Source: an uncultured Selenomonadaceae bacterium
Lineage (GTDB): Bacteria > Bacillota > Negativicutes > Selenomonadales > Selenomonadaceae
Reading direction: 5' to 3'
DNA: 53,212 nucleotides
NCBI GenBank assembly: GCA_905234235.1
Contig: CAJOHN010000013.1
Coordinates: 1-53,212, forward strand
The translations under genes and the position numbers were made by a program. Shown one piece after another: positions 24,973-33,953 of the stretch. The notes under the pieces are model-generated. The model was not told the DNA's origin and made no database searches. It saw nothing but the letters and a program-made list of their open reading frames with translations. How positions within the stretch are numbered: the stretch's first letter is position 1; each line of letters begins with the position of its first letter.

Positions 24973-26973
24973 TTAATTCCTAAGCTTGAATGTTTGAATT
25001 GATTTTTGTAAATCCTCAGCCATATTAGCGAGCTGACGACTGGCAGCGGCAATTTCTTCAGTTGAGGCGGAAAGTTCTTGCGTCGTGGAGGAAATATTCT
25101 CCGTTTGGCGAGAGAATTTAATCGCCGCCTCATTGATAACTTTAACCGAGTCGATAATTTGCGAGTTGCCGGTCTCGGCTTTTTTTATTGCTTCGGTCGT
25201 CAAGCTGATTTTATCGGTGAGGGCGTCGATGTGCTTAACAATATCGCGGAACGCGCCGCCCGCCTCGTCGACAGCCTTAACACTCGCCGCCGTCAATTCC
25301 GTACCGACGCTCATAGATTCGACTGCCTTTTCTGTTTGACTTTGAACGTCGGAGATAAGAGTACGAATTTCGCCCGCCGCCGTCGCTGATTGTTCAGCGA
25401 GCTTGCGGACTTCTTCAGATACAACAGCAAAGCCTCTGCCGTGTTCGCCCGCACGAGCCGCCTCAATCGCCGCATTCAACGCAAGCAAATTTGTTTGGTC
25501 GGCTATGGCTCCGATTGTTTCGACGATATTACCGATTCTGCCGGAGTATTCGCCGAGCAATTTTATAATCTGCGAAGATTCTTGCACGGAGGCGCGCAGG
25601 GATTCCATACTTTCTACGGCATTCTCAACGGTTATCGCGCCGGACTCTGCGGTTTTCATTGCGACGTTTGAAGCATTTGAGACGCCGTCGGAATTTTCCG
25701 CGATTACGTTCAGAAGCCCGCGCATGTCGAGTATCGCCTGATTCGCGGCACCGACTGCAGTTTGTTGCCCAGCGGTCGCCTGTGCAAGTTCGGCAACTGC
25801 AACTGCAATTTGATTCGCCGCCTCCGCAGATTGTTTGGAATTTTCGTTAAGATTCTCGGCTGATTCGGATACGCTCGTTGCATTGTGCCGCGCCTTATGG
25901 AAAAATTCATTAAGCTTATCGGTCATTGTCTCGAAGGCAGCCGCGACGTTGCCAAGTTCGTCCTTTGATTCGACGGGCACAGCTTTAAGCGACAAATTAC
26001 CTTTAGAAATTTCGTCCGCCGCGTGATTAATCGTCAGAATCGGTTTGACTGCGGCGTTTGAAATGAAGTTCGCGATTAAAACAATCAGCAATAAAATCAC
26101 AACGAACATTCCGCCCATAACCAAAGCCTCGTTAATCGCGTGTTCTTCAACGACGCTGTAGGGACGGAACGAAGCGATAATCCAACCGGTTTGCGGCTCT
26201 TTCTCACAGCTGACAAGTTTTTTCTCGCCGTCAACCACAATCTCAAAAATTTGCCTGTCGTCGTCACGAGCTTGGCTGATAAACGGATATTTGCTCATGT
26301 CGATGCGGTCTTCTTCCTTATCGATGTTGATTGTAGAATGCGACACTAACTTGCCGTTGCTCTCGAAAATTGCCAATTCGGTTTCGGGGTTCGCGGCTTC
26401 TTTTAAAATGTCCGTCAAGGCAGAAACATTATAATTCCTCTGAATCATGCCGATAATTCTGCCGTCGGGAGTTTTTACGGGGACTTCAATAACGACGATA
26501 GCCTTGCCGGTTGTTTTGCTGACGACAACTTCCGAGACTGCCTCATTGCCCTGCATCGCCGCCTTGAAATAATCGCGAGCTTCGGCGCTTACGAGTTTTG
26601 AGTCGTCACTGCGCACGAGTTGCTGACCGTCATTGCCGCTTATAACAATGTTACTGCCGTCTTGGAAGAGCGCATTGGCATTCTGAACAAGATTTTTCAT
26701 AGTGGCAGTGCGATTTTCCGGAGCCGCCGTCAAATATTCTTGCACGGAAGGATTAACCGCCAACAACCTCAACGCCGTAAAGTTGCTGCTCATTATCGCG
26801 GAAACTTCTTTCTCAATCAGTTCGTCCGTAACTTTCAACTCATGCTCCGCGAATTCAAATGCTGAATCAACTGTGTTGTAAGACGTGTACGCCATTGTAA
26901 TTAACAGCGGCAACATGCCTATCAGTATTAACAAGAAAATCAATTTGGATTTGATACTACTCGGAAAGCCCAT
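24973..26973 (-). CDS. Methyl-accepting chemotaxis protein with dCache sensor
   Basis: 666 residues from ATG 26973; an in-frame TTG at 26991 is possible. A membrane helix (about 10-32) is followed by a double-Cache periplasmic sensor (about 35-275), a second helix (about 285-305), HAMP (about 306-360) and the MCP signalling domain with the hairpin tip [27 protein letters not shown]. dCache sensors usually bind small molecules such as amino acids or organic acids. The sensor is homologous to that of the diguanylate cyclase at 11277-12875. No CheR-binding pentapeptide is at the C-terminus. No che genes are in the window. Confidence 0.95.
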   Translation of the reverse strand: MGFPSSIKSKLIFLLILIGMLPLLITMAYTSYNTVDSAFEFAEHELKVTDELIEKEVSAIMSSNFTALRLLAVNPSVQEYLTAAPENRTATMKNLVQNANALFQDGSNIVISGNDGQQLVRSDDSKLVSAEARDYFKAAMQGNEAVSEVVVSKTTGKAIVVIEVPVKTPDGRIIGMIQRNYNVSALTDILKEAANPETELAIFESNGKLVSHSTINIDKEEDRIDMSKYPFISQARDDDRQIFEIVVDGEKKLVSCEKEPQTGWIIASFRPYSVVEEHAINEALVMGGMFVVILLLIVLIANFISNAAVKPILTINHAADEISKGNLSLKAVPVESKDELGNVAAAFETMTDKLNEFFHKARHNATSVSESAENLNENSKQSAEAANQIAVAVAELAQATAGQQTAVGAANQAILDMRGLLNVIAENSDGVSNASNVAMKTAESGAITVENAVESMESLRASVQESSQIIKLLGEYSGRIGNIVETIGAIADQTNLLALNAAIEAARAGEHGRGFAVVSEEVRKLAEQSATAAGEIRTLISDVQSQTEKAVESMSVGTELTAASVKAVDEAGGAFRDIVKHIDALTDKISLTTEAIKKAETGNSQIIDSVKVINEAAIKFSRQTENISSTTQELSASTEEIAAASRQLANMAEDLQKSIQTFKLRN

Positions 26974-27063
26974 GGCAACACAACCTTTCAAAAATATGGG
27001 AAGAAAATAAGCATTAAACTTGTGATATTCTACGCTTGCTTTATGAAAAGCCGCTGTGTAAGT

Positions 27064-27927
27064 TCAATTTATTTCTTTCGGCATGACTGCCTCCAAAGAT
27101 TTTATCGCAACTTCTATCATCGAATCATCGGGCTCGCGCGTCGTTAAATATTGCAACCAAAGTCCCGGCAACGTCGCCAACTTTACGAATGAATTTTGCG
27201 ACCGCGCAGAGAACCGAATTATTTCATACGACAGCCCCGCCACAATCGGCAACAAAATTATCCGCGATAAAATTCTTACCCACAAGTCGGGCCAGCCGAG
27301 AAAAGCGAATACAAAAATACTTACCAACATGACGATTAATAAAAATGCCGTTCCGCATCTCGGATGGAGGCGCGGGAATTTTTTTACGTTCTCGACTGTC
27401 AACGGTAAATCAGCCTCGTAGCAGAAAATTGTTTTATGTTCCGCGCCGTGATATTGGAACGTCCGTTGAATGTCTTTCATGCGCGAGATCGCTGACAGAT
27501 ACAACAAAAAAATTATCAGCCGCAAAAATCCTTCCGCCAAATTTAAAATTATCGGGTCGTCCGTCAATGTGTGGAAAAATTTCGCGGCGGCAGTTGGTAT
27601 CGCTAAAAAAAACACGCAAGCTAACGTTATCGCTAAAATTATCGTGCCGATTAATTCTTTGTCGGAAAGTTGCTCATCCTCCTCGCCCGCCGCCTGCGCT
27701 GAAAATGATAGCGACTTCATGCCCAACATTAACGATTCAAACAAACTCACCGCGCCACGCAACATTGGCAGTTTTAAAATCGGGTAACGGTCGGCTATGG
27801 AATTAACCGGCTTAACTTGAACTTTAATATTTCCGTTCGGCTCGCGGACAGCCGTCGCAACTTTGCCGAAGCCGCGCATCATCACGCCCTCGATGACTGC
27901 TTGCCCGCCGACGATACTTTTCTCCAT
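27064..27927 (-). CDS. yqhQ: DUF1385 membrane protein (YqhQ family)
   Basis: 287 residues from ATG 27927 (MEKSIVGGQAVIEGVMMRG), with GGGAGAAA upstream; the longer frame from 27960 adds a non-conserved leader. Family features are the N-terminal GGQAVIEGVMMRG, the block FQYHGAEHKTIFCYEA and RLHPRCGTAFLL. Several membrane helices lie between about 95 and 250. In Firmicutes this gene is typically next to rpmE and prmC-prfA; here it follows rpmE. The biochemical role is not established. Confidence 0.92.
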   Translation of the reverse strand: MEKSIVGGQAVIEGVMMRGFGKVATAVREPNGNIKVQVKPVNSIADRYPILKLPMLRGAVSLFESLMLGMKSLSFSAQAAGEEDEQLSDKELIGTIILAITLACVFFLAIPTAAAKFFHTLTDDPIILNLAEGFLRLIIFLLYLSAISRMKDIQRTFQYHGAEHKTIFCYEADLPLTVENVKKFPRLHPRCGTAFLLIVMLVSIFVFAFLGWPDLWVRILSRIILLPIVAGLSYEIIRFSARSQNSFVKLATLPGLWLQYLTTREPDDSMIEVAIKSLEAVMPKEIN

Positions 27928-27944
27928 AAAAATTTCTCCCGTGA

Positions 27945-27983
27945 AAATTAAAACAGGCAAGGCGAAAAATTCACCCTGCCCGA
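27945..27983 (-). terminator. Terminator of rpmE
   Basis: Minus strand: an 11-base stem starting GGCAGGGTGAA, closed by TTCGCCTTGCC with two G-T wobbles and a 3-base loop, then TGTTTT. It lies between rpmE and yqhQ. Confidence 0.75.
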
Positions 27984-27993
27984 AAATTTTTGC

Positions 27994-28194
27994 TCAAGAT
28001 TTTTTGTAACGTTTATTAAACTTCTCAATGCGACCGCCCGCTTTAACGTCGCGCTGACGCCCCGTAAAGAACGGATGGCATTTTGAACAAACGTCGACGC
28101 GCAACTCCTTTTTGGTGGAGCCGGTCTTGAAAGTATTGCCGCAACCGCAAATAACCGTTGCCTCGAAGTACTGCGGATGAATTTTTTCCTTCAT
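27994..28194 (-). CDS. rpmE: Ribosomal protein bL31, zinc-binding type
   Basis: 66 residues. [22 protein letters not shown] and [15 protein letters not shown] are the family blocks. The four cysteines (two in CGCG, two in CSKC) mark the zinc-binding form rather than the zinc-free paralogue. The C-terminus [11 protein letters not shown] is typical. It belongs to the large ribosomal subunit. It is followed by a terminator and then yqhQ. Confidence 0.97.
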   Translation of the reverse strand: MKEKIHPQYFEATVICGCGNTFKTGSTKKELRVDVCSKCHPFFTGRQRDVKAGGRIEKFNKRYKKS

Positions 28195-28212
28195 GCTGAA
28201 ACACCTCGCTTT

Positions 28213-28890
28213 CTATTTGCAACCCCAGACGATAAGCCGATTGTCAGGGGAAGTAGTTATCGGATTTTCTTGCAGGACTGCCGCGTCGGGAATCATCGAA
28301 ACAAATTCCTCCAGCGTGTAGCCGTCGTACATGCCCATTTCCGCGAAGAAATCGCCGTCCCAAGTCACGTAGCCCGCCTTAGCCTTCGACAAAATTTTTT
28401 CGATATAAATGTCCTGCGCGGGCTTGCCGAGTTCGGAAAAAGCGTAGTCGCTGATAAACAAATCGCAGGGCGCGTCTTGATAAAGATGTTTGCCGTCGAG
28501 ATAACGCAAGTCGCCCGGCTGATTGAGCGCGGTTAAAAATTTTTCGGTAAGCGCGAGGGCTTCGGGCAAGTCGACAAGATTATAGCGTTGAATCGGCAGG
28601 ACGTTCATTAAAATTCTGCACTGCCCGCCGTAGCCGCTACCAACTTCCGTCACGGTTTCAATCCTATCGATGTCGAAAAGTTTCATGATGTCGACGAGGA
28701 CTTTCATATAACGGAGCGTCGTCGGCGAGGCGATAACCTCCGAGCCGCCGAAATTATATTGCGCCAAGATTGGGTTGCCGATAAAATCATTCTTAAGGAA
28801 GAAAAGCCATTCGTCTTCGGTCAAGTCGAGATTTTTTAAAACGTATTCAAAACAGGCTTGCCCGACCTCCGGCGACATGTACTCAACCAC
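28213..28890 (-). CDS. SAM-dependent methyltransferase-like (putative sugar O-methyltransferase), 5' end unclear
   Basis: 225 residues from GTG 28890, with a SAM-binding motif I at VTEVGSGYGGQ and a following LVDLPE acidic position. The overall look is that of the putative sugar O-methyltransferase family linked to surface polysaccharides. The GTG has no ribosome site. The same frame continues upstream for 39 codons to a TGA at 29010, and that stretch reads like family sequence (DDDWYPEFCYFAS, FKRHPIYTRVVEY). The only possible start there is ATT at 29001, 5 bases after GGCGGTGA. Either the start is ATT or the gene has lost its 5' end. A promoter at 29052-29080 reads into it. Confidence 0.7.
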   Translation of the reverse strand: MVEYMSPEVGQACFEYVLKNLDLTEDEWLFFLKNDFIGNPILAQYNFGGSEVIASPTTLRYMKVLVDIMKLFDIDRIETVTEVGSGYGGQCRILMNVLPIQRYNLVDLPEALALTEKFLTALNQPGDLRYLDGKHLYQDAPCDLFISDYAFSELGKPAQDIYIEKILSKAKAGYVTWDGDFFAEMGMYDGYTLEEFVSMIPDAAVLQENPITTSPDNRLIVWGCK

Positions 28891-29026
28891 ACGCGTATAA
28901 ATCGGATGCCGCTTGAAATTTTTAAAAACGTCCTCATGACGCGAGGCGAAGTAACAAAATTCGGGGTACCAATCATCATCGAAAACACTTGTGCCGTTAA
29001 TCGCTAATCACCGCCGCTAATTTAAG

Positions 29027-29080
29027 TTGACGCGAAAACCGCGCAAGGTGTATTATACGCGCTGTGAATTTTAATTGCAA
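29027..29080. promoter_or_regulatory. Bidirectional promoter with overlapping -10 elements (methyltransferase / clpX)
   Basis: Plus strand: TTGACG (29027-29032), 18-base spacer, TATTAT (29051-29056). Minus strand: TTGCAA (29080-29075), 17-base spacer, TATAAT (29057-29052). The two -10 boxes share the heptamer TATTATA, so only one direction can be opened at a time. Confidence 0.75.
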
Positions 29081-29105
29081 GGCTTTTTACAAAGGAGAAT
29101 TTTAG

Positions 29106-30416
29106 ATGACATACGATACTTTTCAGTGCAGTATCTGCGGGCGGCACGTCAGAGTTCAGAGTCGCGCAGATATGCCCGTCCTTGACCCGAACACGGGCTT
29201 TGGCATTTGCAGGAATTGCATTAAAAATATTTACCACTACATTGAAGACGACGAGGCGCAAAATGCGCGTTCAAATAAGCGCGGCTTCAACAAGGCACTC
29301 GACGGACTTTTGACTAAAAATAAACCGCACGTCATAAAAAAATATCTTGACGGATTTATAATCATGCAGGAACGTGCTAAAAAAATTTTATCGGTTGCGG
29401 CGTATAATCATTACAAGCGCATGAAGTACGACCTTGACAATAACGGCGGCGACGAGGAAATTGATAAATCGAACGTGATAATTCTCGGACCGACGGGTTG
29501 CGGCAAGACGGCTATGCTTAGTCATTTGTCGAAGTTATTGGATATACCGTTTGCCGTGACGGACGCGTCGAGCTTGACGGAGGCGGGTTTTGTCGGTGCT
29601 GATGTTGAAGTCGCCGTGAGAAATCTTTACTACGCGGCGGGCAGAGACATTGAGAAAACGGAGCATGGGATCATTTATTTGGACGAGTTCGATAAGATAG
29701 CGCGCAAATCGGGCGCGAACAATTCCATAACCGCCGACCCGGGACATGAGGGCGTTCAGCAAGGTTTATTGAAAATGATTGAGGGCGGTGTCGTTGAGTT
29801 CACCGAGCGCGGGCAACGTAAGCACCCCGAAGCCCCGACGATTAAAGTCGACACGAAAAATATTTTGTTTATCGTCGGCGGCGCATTCGTCGGCATTGAA
29901 AAAATCGTCGAGAAACGCATTAAGAAAGATGATTCAAATATCGGCTTCGGTTCCGAAATTCCGTCCAAAGAAGATACCGATAAAAAATTCAACGAGCTGA
30001 TTCATCAAGTGCGCCCCGAAGATTTGATGAAGTTCGGAATAATCCCTGAGATAATCGGACGCCTGCCGGTAATTTGTACGCTTGAAACTTTGGACGAAGA
30101 CGCGTTGCTGAGGATTTTAACCGAGCCGAAGAATGCGCCCGTCAAACAGTACGAAAAACTTTTGGCGATGGATAATGTCAAGTTGGAGTTCGAGGAGGCG
30201 GCACTTCGACAGGTAGCGAAAATGGCAATCGAACGGAAGACGGGAGCGCGTTCACTTAAAGGGATTATCGAAGACGTAATGCTTGACGTGATGTTTGAAA
30301 TCCCAAAGACAAATGAGCCGCGCCGCGTCGTTATAACTGAAGCTTGCATAAAGGGCGAGGAGAGCCCGCAAATTTTCCCGCTTGAAAAAAAGATTCTTAC
30401 CAAAAAATCGGCTTGA
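29106..30416 (+). CDS. clpX: ATP-dependent protease ATPase subunit ClpX
   Basis: 436 residues; the start follows AAGGAG. The N-terminal zinc-binding domain has C8, C11, C35 and C38. The AAA+ core has Walker A GPTGCGKT, Walker B IIYLDEFDK, the RKH loop (GQRKHPEAP) and the IGF loop (NIGFGSE) that docks on ClpP. ClpX unfolds tagged proteins and feeds them to ClpP in the cytoplasm. It is somewhat longer than usual and stands without clpP or tig beside it; ilvN follows after 12 bases. It may be a second clpX of the genome. Confidence 0.93.
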   Translation: MTYDTFQCSICGRHVRVQSRADMPVLDPNTGFGICRNCIKNIYHYIEDDEAQNARSNKRGFNKALDGLLTKNKPHVIKKYLDGFIIMQERAKKILSVAAYNHYKRMKYDLDNNGGDEEIDKSNVIILGPTGCGKTAMLSHLSKLLDIPFAVTDASSLTEAGFVGADVEVAVRNLYYAAGRDIEKTEHGIIYLDEFDKIARKSGANNSITADPGHEGVQQGLLKMIEGGVVEFTERGQRKHPEAPTIKVDTKNILFIVGGAFVGIEKIVEKRIKKDDSNIGFGSEIPSKEDTDKKFNELIHQVRPEDLMKFGIIPEIIGRLPVICTLETLDEDALLRILTEPKNAPVKQYEKLLAMDNVKLEFEEAALRQVAKMAIERKTGARSLKGIIEDVMLDVMFEIPKTNEPRRVVITEACIKGEESPQIFPLEKKILTKKSA

Positions 30417-30428
30417 GGAGGTTTTAAC

Positions 30429-30929
30429 TTGAAGAAATATTTTTTGGCTGTGTTGGTTGAGAATAAGCCCGGCGTCTTGACGCACGTATCGGGACTTATC
30501 AGCCGTCGCGCCTTCAACATTGAAAGCATATCGGCGGGCTACACGGAGGAGCCGTCCGTCACGAGGATTAATATCGTTGTCAGCGTCGAATCGGAGAATG
30601 AACTCGATCAAGTTGTTAATCAGCTCGGCAAGCTTATCGACGTGATTAAAATCGTCAACCTCAGTAAGTCGCCGTCGATTGAGCGCGAACTCGTGATGAT
30701 TAAGGTTAAGGCGAACAAGGAAACCCGCGCAGATTTGGTGAGCGTCGTTGATATTTTCCGTGCGCAGATTGTCGACATAACCAGCGAGAATGTTGTTATC
30801 GAGTTGACGGGCAGCCAGAATAAAATCGATGCGATTTGCGAAGTCCTCAGCGATTATGAGATTGTCGAGATTGCGCGGACGGGGACGATAGCCTTGTCGA
30901 GAGGTCCTGTACCTGTTAAAGCTATGTGA
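30429..30929 (+). CDS. ilvN: Acetolactate synthase small (regulatory) subunit
   Basis: 166 residues from TTG 30429, with GAGGAGG upstream. The N-terminal ACT domain has VENKPGVLTHVSGLISRRAFNIES and the C-terminal ACT-like domain begins near residue 85. IlvN binds valine and controls the large subunit IlvB in branched-chain amino acid synthesis. No ilvB lies next to it, which is unusual since the two are normally adjacent. It appears co-transcribed with clpX and the lipoprotein that follows. Confidence 0.95.
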   Translation: MKKYFLAVLVENKPGVLTHVSGLISRRAFNIESISAGYTEEPSVTRINIVVSVESENELDQVVNQLGKLIDVIKIVNLSKSPSIERELVMIKVKANKETRADLVSVVDIFRAQIVDITSENVVIELTGSQNKIDAICEVLSDYEIVEIARTGTIALSRGPVPVKAM

Positions 30930-30930
30930 C

Positions 30931-32184
30931 ATGAAAAATTTTTTGCTGATAATCTGCGCGGCGATTTTAATAGCTGGTTGCGGGAATCAAATTCAGACGG
31001 TGCCGCCGTTGCCCGGTACTTTGCCGATAATTTTAAGCGCGGAGAAAATTGACACGGATATTTATTTCGACGCGACAGTTTCAATGAAGGGCTTTACGAC
31101 TTTGGCGGCGGGCAATGTTTATTTAACTCTCCCCGATTTGTTGGGCGATTTATGTGGCGCGGCGGGCGAAGTTAAATTCTATGGCTTCGGCGAAAGTATT
31201 TACGCGCTTGACGGCAGAAGCTATCGTAACTTCGCGACGCCCGACGTTTACAATGAAGCGATAACTGCGGTTGCCAATGTTGTTGACCGCGCAGATACTT
31301 CGCACCTGTCGATTATCGTAACTGATTTATTTGAGAGCGATTCGGATTGGAGCAACGTCGCGCAGAAACTCCGCGAGAAATTTTTTGCGAATCATTTGGC
31401 GGTTGCGGTTATCGGGATTCGCAATTCTTTTTACGGCGAGATTTTTGACGTAGGCTTGACGGCGGCGAAGTTCAATTACAGTTCTTGGGACGATCCGAAT
31501 CGTTATCGCCCGTTTTATTTGTTGGTTATGGGGCGCGATGATGTCGTCAAGAATTTTTTGCGCAAGTTCAATGAGCGGCAGACGTTGCCCAATGACACGG
31601 GCTATTTGCTGTTGACGGAGAATTTAACGGAGAGCGATTTTTCCAACGTCGAATTAAGCGAGGTTGAAAATTTTTATTCGGACGACACGCTTGGCTTGGA
31701 GGCGAACGTTAAGGAATTTGGGCTGGATAATTTTTCGGAGGCGGCGTCGTTTATGTTGACGTGGAAATATGAGCCGACGCTTGGGAGTTGCCCGATAAAT
31801 TTTTCGGAGGTTGATACGGCAGTTGAGATTTTTTCTGTCGACGGGGAAGAATGGTCGCCGATTGAGAAAAATGATTTGCGAGTTCGGTTGCTTAAGGACG
31901 ACAGACAATCCGGAATTTTTTTGGTAAAAGTTTCATTGACGCCCGAAAAATCTTTGGCAGAGGGCAAGTTAAATTTCGTGCGAATAAAAATCTTGCCTAA
32001 GGAACAAAATTTCAAACTGCCGTCTTGGGTAGAACTTTGGAACGTGAATGTGGACGGCGCGGCTAAAAACTTTGACGGTTCAAAGACAGTGAACTTGACG
32101 CGGATTCTTGGCTCGTTGAAGGATTCGGTATTTGCGGCGTCGCGTCCCGCGCTGATGAATATAAATTTTGTCGTGACGCCCTGA
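30931..32184 (+). CDS. Lipoprotein with vWA-like domain, function unknown
   Basis: 417 residues. The N-terminal helix ends in the lipobox LIAGC (Cys17), so it is a lipid-anchored envelope protein. Residues about 42-200 look like a von Willebrand A fold: the strand DIYFDATVSMKG resembles the DxSxS metal site with an altered spacing, and LSIIVTDLFES supplies the later Asp. The C-terminal half is beta-rich with no recognised domain. It starts 1 base after the ilvN stop and ends 1 base before the phosphoethanolamine transferase start, so the three are tightly coupled. A role in envelope assembly with its neighbour is an inference. Confidence 0.8.
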   Translation: MKNFLLIICAAILIAGCGNQIQTVPPLPGTLPIILSAEKIDTDIYFDATVSMKGFTTLAAGNVYLTLPDLLGDLCGAAGEVKFYGFGESIYALDGRSYRNFATPDVYNEAITAVANVVDRADTSHLSIIVTDLFESDSDWSNVAQKLREKFFANHLAVAVIGIRNSFYGEIFDVGLTAAKFNYSSWDDPNRYRPFYLLVMGRDDVVKNFLRKFNERQTLPNDTGYLLLTENLTESDFSNVELSEVENFYSDDTLGLEANVKEFGLDNFSEAASFMLTWKYEPTLGSCPINFSEVDTAVEIFSVDGEEWSPIEKNDLRVRLLKDDRQSGIFLVKVSLTPEKSLAEGKLNFVRIKILPKEQNFKLPSWVELWNVNVDGAAKNFDGSKTVNLTRILGSLKDSVFAASRPALMNINFVVTP

Positions 32185-32185
32185 C

Positions 32186-33946
32186 ATGTCGGATAATAAA
32201 AGATTTTTAGCTCACGCGGCGTTGTATTATTACTTAGGCGAAGTGTTTTACATCGACATTGGACAGCCCGCCGCTCCGCAATACTTTTTGCCGCCGATTC
32301 CAATTACAATCGCGCTTTTATTTTTGGTTCAATACGCCGCCCGCGCAGAAATTTTTTCGCGAGCAATGTTGCCGAATTTATTAACGGGGCTGGCGTGGTG
32401 CATGGCGTTCCCGCTGTTCTACACGTGGACTTATCAGCGGCAATGGTTCATGTCGCTAATTTATTATGACTTCGCGGTTGGGACGGCGATTTTTATTTTT
32501 TCAGCGAGCACGACGATACTTTTACGTTCAGCGGCAATAACTTGCGCGTTGAATTTATTTTTTTTGCTGGTACCGCTGGTTGAATTGATTTATTACTGCA
32601 TGACGTGGCATTGTCTGTCACCGGCGTCGCTGATGGCGATTTATCTGACGAATTGGCACGAGGCGGGCGAATTTATCCGCGCAATGATAGGCTTGCCGAC
32701 CGTCGCGATAATCTGCGCGGTTTTGGGATTTTTATTACGGCTGAGTTTCAAAGCGCATAAAAATTTTTTACAACGGCTGACTTTGGACAAGAAAAAAATT
32801 TTGGCGGCGACAATTTCTTTGGTTGGAAGTTTATCCGCGCTGATTTACTACGTGCCGCAAACTTCGATGGCGGGATTATGGAAGACAGTTACCGATTACG
32901 CCGCGCAGACTCAACTTTATTCGAAAAATTACGCGGAGCGTCTTGCGGATTTAAAACTAACTACAAAAAACGATTTGAACGGCACGGTAATTTTAGTTAT
33001 CGGCGAATCGGCGAGCCGCGACTATATGCACGCTTACAATCCCGAATATCAATTTGAAAACACTCCTTGGCTTGAGAGCAAAGTTGCAAATCCCGCGACG
33101 GGGAAATTTATTTTGTTCAAAAATGTTTATGCCTCGTGGACGCAGACGGTTCCGGTTTTGCAACGCGTCTTAACCGAGCAAAGCCAGTACAACGACAAAG
33201 AATTTTACGATTCAATTTCAATCGTGGACGTTGCTAAGAAGGCGGGATATAAAACGTATTGGTTCAGCAATCAAGGGCGTTACGGCGAGTATGACAGCAC
33301 GATAACTCTTGTTGCCAAAACTTCCGACGTTTCGGAATGGACGGATGACAGTTTTGATTTCTCGGAACTTGAGGACGAAATTTTGTTGAAATTTTTTGAG
33401 CGCGTCGACCCGAACGAGAAAAATTTTATCGTCTTCCACTTGATGGGCAGTCATATTTATTACAACAGCCGCTACCCGCGCAGATTTAAAAAATGGGTGA
33501 CGGCGGACGGTACGGGGATGATGTTAGCGGAGCCGAGCTATGCCAATTCGATTTTGTACACCGACTTTGTGCTGTCGAAAATTTTTGATTACGCTGAGTA
33601 CAATTTGAACTTGCAAGCGATGATTTATTTCTCGGATCACGGCGAAGACTTGGAAATTTCGCACAACCCTGACGTGTTCAAATTTGAAATGCTGAGAATT
33701 CCGATGTTCATATACTTATCGCCGGAGTATGAAAAAATTTTCCCTGAACAAGCGGCGACACTTGAGAATAACCGCGAAAAATATTTTACAAACGATATGT
33801 TTTATGATACATTTTGCGGGCTGATAAATGCGAAGTCTAATCGATACGACGCGGGGCAAGATTTTTCGTCCGACGAATACAAATTTACCCGTGAAACTTT
33901 AACGACAATGCTTGGGCAACACAAGCTAACAGAAGATGAGGAGTGA
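32186..33946 (+). CDS. Phosphoethanolamine transferase-like membrane enzyme (EptA/CptA sulfatase family)
   Basis: 586 residues. The N-terminal third has five or six membrane helices. The periplasmic alkaline-phosphatase-like domain has VIGESASRDYM (nucleophile region, with Ser275 at the position where EptA has Thr), FHLMGSH and YFSDHGED metal-binding blocks. Enzymes of this family add phosphoethanolamine from phosphatidylethanolamine to lipid A or core sugars. It sits between a lipoprotein and a glycosyltransferase, which fits an envelope glycolipid locus and an outer membrane. The exact acceptor cannot be told. Confidence 0.87.
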   Translation: MSDNKRFLAHAALYYYLGEVFYIDIGQPAAPQYFLPPIPITIALLFLVQYAARAEIFSRAMLPNLLTGLAWCMAFPLFYTWTYQRQWFMSLIYYDFAVGTAIFIFSASTTILLRSAAITCALNLFFLLVPLVELIYYCMTWHCLSPASLMAIYLTNWHEAGEFIRAMIGLPTVAIICAVLGFLLRLSFKAHKNFLQRLTLDKKKILAATISLVGSLSALIYYVPQTSMAGLWKTVTDYAAQTQLYSKNYAERLADLKLTTKNDLNGTVILVIGESASRDYMHAYNPEYQFENTPWLESKVANPATGKFILFKNVYASWTQTVPVLQRVLTEQSQYNDKEFYDSISIVDVAKKAGYKTYWFSNQGRYGEYDSTITLVAKTSDVSEWTDDSFDFSELEDEILLKFFERVDPNEKNFIVFHLMGSHIYYNSRYPRRFKKWVTADGTGMMLAEPSYANSILYTDFVLSKIFDYAEYNLNLQAMIYFSDHGEDLEISHNPDVFKFEMLRIPMFIYLSPEYEKIFPEQAATLENNREKYFTNDMFYDTFCGLINAKSNRYDAGQDFSSDEYKFTRETLTTMLGQHKLTEDEE

Positions 33947-33953
33947 TTTTTTA

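Noticed and set aside
26992-27063. Promoter of the dCache chemoreceptor
   Set aside because: A TAGAAT-like -10 is present, but no -35 at the right spacing and no sigma-28 pattern could be found, so none was annotated.
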